Assembly: GCF_900142475.1 (NCBI RefSeq) | Contig: NZ_FRAY01000005.1 | Coordinates: 1 to 64,000 of the forward strand | Origin: Fibrobacter sp. UWH4 | GTDB taxonomy: Bacteria > Fibrobacterota > Fibrobacteria > Fibrobacterales > Fibrobacteraceae | Length of the DNA: 64,000 nucleotides | Direction of reading: 5' to 3' | Shown here: one piece after another, positions 34,218 to 40,655 of the stretch | Position numbering within the stretch: position 1 is the first letter of the stretch | How the letters are laid out: every line of letters begins with the position of its first letter | Position numbers and translations under genes: made by a program | The notes under the pieces: model-generated | The model's database searches: none | What the model saw: the letters and a program-made list of their open reading frames with translations, nothing else | What the model was told of the DNA's origin: nothing

Positions 34218-35100
34218 TGTGTTGATGGTGTGTGCCCTGCTGCTTGCGGGGTGCTCAAGTCATCCGCCTTCTGCGGCTGCTTTTATGAATATGAAAAATA
34301 AAAGTTTTGGCTTTGGTTCTGGAGGAACGCTGCGAACAGGTAATCTTTATGATGGAAAATGCAATAATTATGATCATAATGATTATTTTTGTGTTGAAGA
34401 AGCAAGGGATTTAGATCTTGCATTTTTTTATCGCATCCATTATGGTGTGTTCGGTTTATCTCTTGAAAATTTTACTCCCAATTTGCATGCAGGTTTTCTT
34501 AGTCAGTATGTCGGATTGCAAGGATGGGCTTGGACTGGGATGGGAGCAGTGGAAGAACGCTATGGACGCGGAGGCTCGTTTTATGGGGGTGTAATGCTAA
34601 TAGAGGAACTGCCGATAACTGAAAAGTTTAGAATAGGTGCCAGTGAACATATTTCGCGTAATGTCTATAAGGTCGATGAAAATTTGGGTGGTATTAGTTT
34701 TTGGTCTGCTGATGCTTTTGGGGAATATGGAGTCGGTGCTTATGTTTCCTTCTGGGGTGCTTCGCTAGAATACCGTTATGGGCGGGAAATAGGGAAATCC
34801 AACAATCGTTTTTATTTTACGTTGAATTACTTGTTTGGTTTGAAGGAAAAAACTCCAGAAGAAAAACAACGTCGTCGGGAATTGAAAAGTGCATTGAATC
34901 GGTACGAGGCGTTGCGTTCGGAATTGAATGTGCGAAAGGAAAAAGTGAAGTGGCTTATTCGAACAAAGGAGAGTCAGGGGTCTGTTACCGAAGAAGAAAT
35001 TGAAGAAGAGAAACGGCAGCTTCAGGAATTGAGAAGGGCTGCGGATCAGCAGAAAATGAAAGTTCGAGAATTAAAAAACGCAAAACGCTTTGACTTTTGA
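34195..35100 (+). CDS. lipoprotein with C-terminal coiled coil (copy 2)
   Basis: A 301-residue lipoprotein. Two ATG codons are adjacent; I chose the second because it matches the single ATG of the paralogue at 36034 (MARGILWI...). Lipobox LLAGC, Cys20. The middle is beta-rich and Gly/Phe-rich (SQYVGLQGWAWTGMGAVEERY), and the last 75 residues form a charged coiled coil (EEIEEEKRQLQELRRAADQQKMKVREL). The family is unknown. Paralogous to the product at 36034 over the signal, the central strands (IEQLPI/IEELPI, RIGASEHISRN/RIGMTQHLSRN) and the helical end. Confidence 0.75.
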   Translation: MARGILWIVLMVCALLLAGCSSHPPSAAAFMNMKNKSFGFGSGGTLRTGNLYDGKCNNYDHNDYFCVEEARDLDLAFFYRIHYGVFGLSLENFTPNLHAGFLSQYVGLQGWAWTGMGAVEERYGRGGSFYGGVMLIEELPITEKFRIGASEHISRNVYKVDENLGGISFWSADAFGEYGVGAYVSFWGASLEYRYGREIGKSNNRFYFTLNYLFGLKEKTPEEKQRRRELKSALNRYEALRSELNVRKEKVKWLIRTKESQGSVTEEEIEEEKRQLQELRRAADQQKMKVRELKNAKRFDF

Positions 35101-35113
35101 TTTTTTAAGATTG

Positions 35114-35157
35114 GGCAAGCACTGCTTGCCCGATTTGGCAATCGTCGCTTGCCAAAT
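35114..35157 (+). terminator. double hairpin after lipoprotein copy 2
   Basis: GGGCAAGC/GCTTGCCC (35114-35132) and TTTGGCAA/TTGCCAAA (35135-35157) are two perfect 8-bp hairpins in tandem. There is only a weak T-tract, so termination is likely but not certain. Confidence 0.6.
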
Positions 35158-35240
35158 TTATGTGTGTTTTAGTGTTTTGCGGGTTACAAAGGACTTGCCT
35201 TTGATGTTTTATTTGTATATATTATGGAGAGGAGTGTTTT

Positions 35241-35414
35241 ATGCCTGAACCGATGACTTTAGATACGTATAAGTTGACGAGCATCGAAGAACCTTCGGAC
35301 GAACTCCTTGCGCAGTTGATGAAGGAGGCTTTTGACGATGCCCGTAAGGCTGATGCAGAGGCAACAGCCCGTTATTTTGATGAAATCAAACGTGCTATAG
35401 CAACCATTCGATAA
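35241..35414 (+). CDS. small antitoxin-like protein upstream of zeta toxin remnant
   Basis: A 57-residue protein found by reading the DNA; GGAGAGGAG lies upstream of the ATG at 35241. The sequence is acidic and helical (EEPSDELLAQLMKEAFDDARKADAEATARYF ends in IKRAIATIR). Its size, acidity and placement two bases before a zeta-type toxin reading frame fit the short antitoxin that accompanies chromosomal zeta-family kinases. I do not recognise the family by name. The partner toxin is broken, so the antitoxin may be without function or kept by chance. Confidence 0.7.
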   Translation: MPEPMTLDTYKLTSIEEPSDELLAQLMKEAFDDARKADAEATARYFDEIKRAIATIR

Positions 35415-35416
35415 TT

Positions 35417-35919
35417 ATGTCACCGACAGAACATCGACCTGTACTAATTGTTATTGCTGGACCGAATGGTTCGGTGATTGGAATTCTCCGGATGCAGTCC
35501 TTAAAGCTGTAAAGTATTGTGAAGCGCTTCGTGAGGACTGTCTTAAACAGCAAAAGAGTCTTGTTTTTGAAAGTGTCCTTTCGTCGGATGGAAAAGTTGA
35601 ATTTATCAAACGCGCTAAAGATTTGGGTTACTTTATTCGTGTTTTCTTTGTTGCAACGAACCATCCTTCTATTAACGCGGCAAGAATTGCCAAACGTGTG
35701 ATGCAGGGCGGGCACGACGTTCCTATCACAAAAATTATTTCTCGATATCAGAAATCAATCTTCAACTGTAAGTGCATTTCGGAACTTGTCGATAGACTTT
35801 ATATCTATGATAACTCCGTTGATGGAGTTGATGCTAGGTTGCTATTCCGTAAAGCGGAGGGCAAGCTCATAAAGCAGTATTCAGACGATATTCCCGAATG
35901 GGCAAAATTAGTGCTTTGA
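35417..35919 (+). pseudogene. zeta toxin family gene, broken by an internal deletion
   Basis: The frame opening at 35417 begins like a zeta toxin (RPVLIVIAGPNGS) but leaves the Walker A motif before GKS/T and stops after 31 residues. In the +2-shifted frame the DNA continues with a well-conserved zeta-type C-terminal part: GDWNSPDAVLKAVKYCEALR, SLVFESVLSS, YFIRVFFVATNHPSINAARI, GGHDVPITKIISRYQKSI, VDRLYIYDNS. About 35 residues that would hold the Walker A end and the UDP-GlcNAc/peptidoglycan precursor site are missing. TTCGG is present where the two parts join, suggesting a deletion between short repeats. Phosphotransferase activity is not expected. Confidence 0.85.
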
Positions 35920-35925
35920 TAGAGT

Positions 35926-35962
35926 GAACCATTTTCCCGGCGACGGGAAAATGGTTCGTTTT
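35926..35962 (+). terminator. terminator after the zeta toxin pseudogene
   Basis: GAACCATTTTCCCG and CGGGAAAATGGTTC are perfect 14-bp arms with a 4-base loop, followed by GTTTTATTT. Confidence 0.88.
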
Positions 35963-36056
35963 ATTTGATGAAGCTTGCGAATTGTTGGATGGAATGAATC
36001 CGGGTTTTGCCTGGATATTCTATTTTGTAGATAATGGCTCGCGGAATTTTATGGAT
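35959..36056 (+). repeat. direct repeat over promoter and start of lipoprotein copy 3
   Basis: Second copy of the element at 34120-34217, covering the upstream region and first codons of the gene at 36034. Confidence 0.85.
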
Positions 36057-36951
36057 TGCTTTGGCGGTGTGCACCCTGCTCTTGGTGGGGTGCAGTGTTG
36101 CCATTATTCATCCGCCATCTGCTGCTACGTTTATGGAGAAAAGTGACGGAGATTATGTGATGGGGGCCTCTGCTTCGGCGTTTTTTGGAGATCTTGTCGA
36201 TGATGAAGCTGGCGTTGATTATGTTGCCGACGGTATCAAGGAAGTAGAAAGGTCAGATGATTGGAATGACGAATGGTACTATAAAAGCAAGGAATGGCCC
36301 ATAGGTGGCATGTTCTCTCTTCAGAGAAATAAAGGGTATTTCAAGTACGGATTGGGGTTTGATTTTTTGACGCCTTACGTGCAGGCAGGTTTTGTTTCGG
36401 ATTATTTTGGTGTGATGGGTTGGAGCAATTTATGGCTGTGGCAATTGGAAAAAGTGGAACACAAATATTTTCAATGGGGCGGCGGTATATCACTTATTGA
36501 GCAATTGCCTATAGGGGATAATTCCCGGATAGGCATGACTCAGCATTTGTCTAGAAATGGTCGTGAAGCCAATACGGCTCAGCATGGGGCTATGGTTATT
36601 GGAATGGGCAGGTCGGCACCTGTCTTTTATGACGAGATTGGTTGTGGTGGTTATGCTTCCTTTATGCCGAATGAATCACTAAGGATAGGTGTAGAATTCC
36701 GCTATGGAAGGGACTTGACATATAAACGCAGGGAATATAGCAACTATCCTGAAAAGTACGAAAAATTCTCAAAAATGGACAGGTTTTCTGTAACGATAAG
36801 TATTATAAGTACGTTTGAGTCTATGGCTTTTTCAATAAAGAAACAAGAAAAAACGCAAACCGAAATGAAGGCTGCGGAAGAACGCCAAAAGGAAAGGGAT
36901 TTGGAGTCCTTGGAAGAATACGAGAAAAGACAGAATGGTGCAGAAGAGTGA
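36034..36951 (+). CDS. lipoprotein with C-terminal charged helix (copy 3)
   Basis: A 305-residue lipoprotein (LLVGC, Cys20) paralogous to the product at 34195. The central region is rich in Gly, Trp and Tyr (VMGWSNLWLWQLEKVEHKY) with beta-strand periodicity, and the last 45 residues are a Lys/Glu-rich helix (EMKAAEERQKERDLESLEEYEKR). The family is unknown. A barrel-like or membrane-associated body with a coiled-coil end could act as an envelope tether. AT-rich codon use contrasts with the genes outside 33.1-37.0 kb. Confidence 0.75.
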   Translation: MARGILWIALAVCTLLLVGCSVAIIHPPSAATFMEKSDGDYVMGASASAFFGDLVDDEAGVDYVADGIKEVERSDDWNDEWYYKSKEWPIGGMFSLQRNKGYFKYGLGFDFLTPYVQAGFVSDYFGVMGWSNLWLWQLEKVEHKYFQWGGGISLIEQLPIGDNSRIGMTQHLSRNGREANTAQHGAMVIGMGRSAPVFYDEIGCGGYASFMPNESLRIGVEFRYGRDLTYKRREYSNYPEKYEKFSKMDRFSVTISIISTFESMAFSIKKQEKTQTEMKAAEERQKERDLESLEEYEKRQNGAEE

Positions 36952-36967
36952 TTGATTGCGGGGGTGT

Positions 36968-37160
36968 TAGGGGGTGTCCCCCTAGGTGAGGGGGTGGAGG
37001 AAGACGCGTAGCGGCTGCAACCAGGGGGAGGCTTCCCCCCTTCCTAACCACCAATCACTAATCACAAACCACTTTCTAGTCTCATTTGCCTTTTTCCGTG
37101 GAATTTTGTATCTTAAAATCCGAAAAAAGCTCTCGTCTCTCGTCTCTCGTCTCTCGTCTT
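36968..37160. repeat. hairpin, low-complexity spacer and four TCTCGTC heptamers before moxR
   Basis: TAGGGGGTGTCCCCCTA (36968-36984) is a 7-bp hairpin. G-rich low-complexity sequence follows. TCTCGTC is repeated four times without change at 37131-37158, between a -7-like TATCTTAA (37109-37116) and the moxR start. The 281-base spacer holds no gene. Confidence 0.8.
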
Positions 37161-37232
37161 GCTGACGAACGATGATATTCGAAAAACGGAGGTCGTTGAA
37201 ATTTTGTAAAATATACATAGAGGTAAAATCGC

Positions 37233-38216
37233 ATGGATATTCAGGAACTTTCGGAAAAGGTGCGCCAGCAGAGCGCTTTTTGCATGAATTTGCTGCGTGA
37301 AGTGGAAGGTACGGTGATTGGCCAGAAGGCGTTGGTCGAAAGCATTCTGACGGGTATTTTGGCGGACGGTCACGTGCTGCTGGAAGGCCTGCCGGGTCTT
37401 GCCAAGACGACTGCGGTGAAGGCTTTTGCCGATGCCGTGTCGCTGGATTTTAAGCGTATCCAGTTCACTCCTGACCTGTTGCCGGCTGACTTGCTGGGTA
37501 CCACGATTTACAACGCCCGCGAGGCGAAGTTTGAAACGCGCAAGGGCCCGCTCTTTACGAACCTGGTGCTTGCCGATGAAATTAACCGTGCTCCGTCGAA
37601 GGTGCAGAGCGCCTTGCTCGAAGCCATGCAGGAACGCCACATCACGATTGGTGACGAGACGTTCAAGCTTGACGAACCGTTCCTGGTGCTTGCCACGCAG
37701 AACCCCATCGAGCAGGAAGGTACGTATCCGCTGCCCGAAGCTCAGGTGGACCGTTTCCTCTTGAAGGTGAAGGTCAGCTACCCGAACAAGGCTGACGAAA
37801 TGAAGATCTTGGATGCCGTTGCCGGTGCTGGCCTCCGTCAGCCGCAGGCTGTCGCCACGAAGGAAGACATTTTGGCCGCCCGCCAGCTGGTGAAGCAGGT
37901 GTACGTGGACGAACGCGTTCGCGAATACATTGTGAACCTGGTGCTTGCGACCCGCGATCCGGGCAGCATTAAGCGTAGCGACCTGGTGGGCTTTGTGGAA
38001 GTGGGCGCCTCGCCGCGTGCATCCATCGGCCTTGCCCAGGCTTCGAAGGCCCATGCGTTTATCCAGGGCCGCGCCTACGTGACGCCCGAAGACGTGAAGG
38101 CCGTCGCCATGGAAGTGCTCCGCCACCGTATTATCCTGAGCTACGAGGCCGAAGCGGAAGAAGTCTCCGCCGAAACTGTCGTGCAGAAGATTCTCGACAG
38201 CGTCGAAGTGCCGTAA
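37233..38216 (+). CDS. MoxR-family AAA+ ATPase
   Basis: A 327-residue ATPase of the AAA_3 class. Walker A is GLPGLAKTT, Walker B LVLADEINRAP, sensor 1 LATQNPIEQEGTYPLPEAQ, and the C-terminal lid domain has SPRASIGLAQASKAHAFIQGR. The MoxR family acts as a chaperone that inserts metals or activates von Willebrand-domain partners, usually from an operon with DUF58 and Bat genes. None of those follows here; only a doubtful 66-residue frame and then minus-strand genes. A BatD-like gene is 6 kb upstream. Confidence 0.94.
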   Translation: MDIQELSEKVRQQSAFCMNLLREVEGTVIGQKALVESILTGILADGHVLLEGLPGLAKTTAVKAFADAVSLDFKRIQFTPDLLPADLLGTTIYNAREAKFETRKGPLFTNLVLADEINRAPSKVQSALLEAMQERHITIGDETFKLDEPFLVLATQNPIEQEGTYPLPEAQVDRFLLKVKVSYPNKADEMKILDAVAGAGLRQPQAVATKEDILAARQLVKQVYVDERVREYIVNLVLATRDPGSIKRSDLVGFVEVGASPRASIGLAQASKAHAFIQGRAYVTPEDVKAVAMEVLRHRIILSYEAEAEEVSAETVVQKILDSVEVP

Positions 38217-38229
38217 CAATTAGATTGCT

Positions 38230-38430
38230 ATGGAGTTAATTTGTTCTAAACATGCTGTAAAAAGGAGACTTGCAGAGAGTCTCCTTTTGCTTATTTTGTG
38301 TGCTTGCAGCCATTCGTCTTCGGACCCGTGCGAGAGTTCGATGTATGACGAATGTATGCGACGGACGGATGATACGCTTCTCGCCGATGTCGTCTGTTCC
38401 GAATACGCTGTGTCCGAGTGCAGTGATTAA
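38230..38430 (+). CDS. possible small lipoprotein
   Basis: A 66-residue frame 13 bases after moxR. It has a basic start (KHAVKRRLAES), a hydrophobic run (LLLLILCAC) that can act as a lipobox, and five cysteines in total after it (CAC, DPCESSMYDECM, VVCSEYAVSECSD), which resembles a small secreted Cys-rich protein. There is no family match and no clear ribosome binding site. Confidence 0.4.
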   Translation: MELICSKHAVKRRLAESLLLLILCACSHSSSDPCESSMYDECMRRTDDTLLADVVCSEYAVSECSD

Positions 38431-38493
38431 GGGCTGTGGGCTGGGAGCGTCGCAAGTCGCGGGCTGGGAGCGTCGCGGTTCGCTTCTCGAGTG

Positions 38494-38570
38494 TCATTGC
38501 GAGGCCGAAGGCCGCGGCAATCTCTAACCGACATTGTCATCCCGCACTCGTTGCGGGATCTCCACTTACA
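38494..38570. repeat. two GTCATyGC/CCGC-type hairpin repeats
   Basis: CATTGCGAGGCCGAAGGCCG with CGGCAATCTC (about 38494-38525), and GTCATCCCGCACTCGTTGC with GGGATCTCC (about 38537-38566). In both, a GTCAT half is followed by an inverted centre and an ATCTC end. This kind of element is seen between genes in many bacterial genomes. Confidence 0.75.
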
Positions 38571-39204
38571 TAAGCCGGGCCTTGAGCTCGGCTTTCACTT
38601 TTTCCAAATCGCTGCAAGTGAGAATAGGGATGAGATTGTTGATTTCGTCGATGGGCTTGTCCCACCACTTGAACTTGAGCAGCAGTGCGGTGAGTTCGTC
38701 GTCGAATCGCTTGCGGATGAGTTTGGCAGGGTTCCCTGCCACGATGGTATAGGGCGTGACGTCGCTTGCAACGACAGAATTTGCTCCGATGGTGGCACCG
38801 TCGCCGATGTGAACGCCTGGGAGAATCGTCGCGTTCTGCCCGATCCATACGTCGTTCCCGATGACGGTATCGCCCTTGAGCGGAAGGTCGCTCTGGGCCG
38901 GGGCGGGCTGCTCCCATGTGCCGAAGATATAGAACGGGTAAGTGGTGGCTGCGTTCATCTGGTGGTTCGCCCCATTCATCACGAATTCCACGCCGGCGGC
39001 AATCTGGCAAAACTTGCCGATGATGAGCTTGTCGCCGATAAAGTCGTAATGGTGGGTGACGTGCCTCTCAAAGTCCTTGTCGGCAAAGTAGGTGAAATCG
39101 CCCACAATGATGTTTTGGTTTTTGACATCGGGCTTGACGAAGGTCAATGCCTCCACGTTGGCGATAGGCTGGATGACGCTTGGGTCGGGAGTCTTTGCAG
39201 GCAT
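38566..39204 (-). CDS. Vat/CatB-like xenobiotic O-acetyltransferase
   Basis: A 212-residue left-handed beta-helix acetyltransferase. [19 protein letters not shown] holds the conserved active-site His region, and the hexapeptide coil is [46 protein letters not shown]. The C-terminus ([18 protein letters not shown]) is typical of streptogramin A acetyltransferases and CatB-type enzymes. The natural substrate may be a sugar or a surface polysaccharide as well as an antibiotic. TATATTCC lies four bases before the start. Confidence 0.9.
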   Translation of the reverse strand: MPAKTPDPSVIQPIANVEALTFVKPDVKNQNIIVGDFTYFADKDFERHVTHHYDFIGDKLIIGKFCQIAAGVEFVMNGANHQMNAATTYPFYIFGTWEQPAPAQSDLPLKGDTVIGNDVWIGQNATILPGVHIGDGATIGANSVVASDVTPYTIVAGNPAKLIRKRFDDELTALLLKFKWWDKPIDEINNLIPILTCSDLEKVKAELKARLM

Positions 39205-39208
39205 GGAA

Positions 39209-39216
39209 GGAATATA
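39209..39216 (-). promoter_or_regulatory. -7-like box next to the Vat/CatB-like start
   Basis: On the minus strand TATATTCC is followed by TTCC and the ATG at 39204. The short distance suggests a leaderless transcript. Confidence 0.4.
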
Positions 39217-39232
39217 GATTAATTTGCGAATT

Positions 39233-40054
39233 TTATGTTAGCAGCGCCTTGATGTATGCCTGCACCTGCTTGACGGAGAGAGGGGTTGCTGCGCTTTCGA
39301 AGGTGGCAATGAGGGTTTTGCCGATGGTGTACCCGCTTGCGGCGTAGTGGGCGAGCTTTTGGACGGCGTTCTCGGCGTAGTCCGGCTCGCCCATCAGGCC
39401 GAAGTGTTCCCAGATGACTTCTTCGCGGGTGCTGGGGCGCAGACAGGTGAAGTCCGGGTAGAGCGTGCCCCAGCCCTTGACGCCTGTGGGAAATTCATAG
39501 CGGTAAGGGATGCCTGCACGGTCGAGGGCGTCCGCGATGATGACTTCGGATTTCGAACGGACGCGGACGCCGTTTGCGGTGTAAAACTCGGGGGCATTGA
39601 TTTCGAAGGCCTTGCCCGTGTAGGGCAAGTGCCGCCACGCTTCGATGAACTCGCTATCGGGTTCACGCACCGGTGCGATGAGTGCGCGGCGGCCCGGATG
39701 CTGCTTGGTGAAGGCCTGGTCAAGTGCGTTTGGCCGATATGCCTTGAGGAAAGCGTCGATGGCCGCGAGCTGCTTCTTGATGATGGCCTCCACCGCCCTG
39801 TTGTAGTCACGCTGCGCAAGGGCCTTTGCCTTGCGGATTTCCTTGCGCGGGAGGTAGGTCCCTTTCGTGTCTCCTTTTTGCGTAACGATGTAATACTGGT
39901 AGGATTGTCTGCATTTGTCAACGCGTAGATTTCCGCTGATGTTTTTTGTCTTTCCAATCTGCGTGAGTAAGGAGAGATTTTCTTCTTGCCGCGAAATCAG
40001 CATTTCAATAAGAGGGTCGTTTATGGCGTTGTTGTCTTCGAAATGTGTTTGCAT
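39233..40054 (-). CDS. PD-(D/E)XK nuclease-like protein of unknown function
   Basis: A 273-residue protein. The N-terminal third is helical and basic ([26 protein letters not shown]). The C-terminal part has [24 protein letters not shown], then LYPDFTCL and [10 protein letters not shown], the order of the PD-(D/E)XK fold (Glu of SKSE, Asp of PDF, Glu of WEH). Similar proteins occur as uncharacterised genes in many Firmicutes and rumen bacteria. No restriction or defence partner lies next to it, and the DNA target is unknown. Confidence 0.7.
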   Translation of the reverse strand: MQTHFEDNNAINDPLIEMLISRQEENLSLLTQIGKTKNISGNLRVDKCRQSYQYYIVTQKGDTKGTYLPRKEIRKAKALAQRDYNRAVEAIIKKQLAAIDAFLKAYRPNALDQAFTKQHPGRRALIAPVREPDSEFIEAWRHLPYTGKAFEINAPEFYTANGVRVRSKSEVIIADALDRAGIPYRYEFPTGVKGWGTLYPDFTCLRPSTREEVIWEHFGLMGEPDYAENAVQKLAHYAASGYTIGKTLIATFESAATPLSVKQVQAYIKALLT

Positions 40055-40227
40055 AAAATATCCTTTTGCGAAGATGGGTAATATAAAATGTTTTATTTAA
40101 AAAAGAGTCAAATGGCGAAAAAAAGTGAATTTTGCTAGCAACTGTTTGCAAAACAGGCTGTTTTCTCGATAGATAATCCCGTTTGTAGATGGATAGAGCG
40201 ATTAAATGGTTGTTTTTGGGGGACGTG

Positions 40228-40562
40228 TACCTATAAAGCGCATAGTTGGGTGAAATTTATAGGTATGATTGCGATTGGTTGAAGTGGGGTGTACCTATAA
40301 AATGGAGCTGTTGTGCCAGTTATAGGTACCAAAACGCTCCGAATTGGGGTGCCCGCGATCAAATAAATGATAATTTGTTGTAAATTTTGGCGAAATGTAC
40401 CTATAAAATGAATGAGAAAAGTCTGTTTATAGGTATGGGGCTTGAAACGATCTTCTAAATGTACCTATAAATGTGGGTGAGCGGTGGCTTTTATAGGTAC
40501 GGGGTATTCAAAGTACTCTTTGGCGACCTATAAATCGGTGCGAATTGGGGAATTTATAGGTG
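40228..40562. repeat. array of five spaced inverted repeats, TACCTATAAA-N18-TTTATAGGTA
   Basis: Elements at 40228-40265, 40292-40328, 40398-40435, 40462-40499 and 40525-40562. Four have 18-base spacers and the second has 17; one or two arm bases vary (GTTATAGGTA in the second, GACCTATAAA and a final G in the fifth). Neighbouring elements start 64, 106, 64 and 63 bases apart. The spacers are unrelated to each other. The array fills most of the 601-base divergent region between the PD-(D/E)XK-like and TIGR02171 genes. The same family occurs at 9571-9842. Confidence 0.9.
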
Positions 40563-40643
40563 CCTTATTTTGCCGGTGGCGTGAAAAACAAATAGGCTGG
40601 GCGTATTTTAAATGGTTTGGGCGTAATCGCTCCGTTTTTTGAT

Positions 40644-40651
40644 TATTTTTG
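40644..40651 (+). promoter_or_regulatory. -7 box next to the TIGR02171 gene start
   Basis: TATTTTTG fits TAnnTTTG exactly, and is followed by AATT and the GTG start. The distance suggests a leaderless transcript. Confidence 0.5.
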
Positions 40652-40655
40652 AATT

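Noticed and set aside
35623-35919. an intact 98-residue protein
   Set aside because: It is only the C-terminal part of the zeta toxin; the homology continues upstream in the same frame without a start codon.
37233-38216. a Bat/MoxR aerotolerance operon
   Set aside because: Only moxR is here; the BatD-like gene is 6 kb away with unrelated genes between, and no DUF58 or von Willebrand-domain gene is seen.
40228-40562. tandem transcription terminators
   Set aside because: The stems are AT-rich, have no T-tract, and lie between divergent gene starts, where terminators are not needed.
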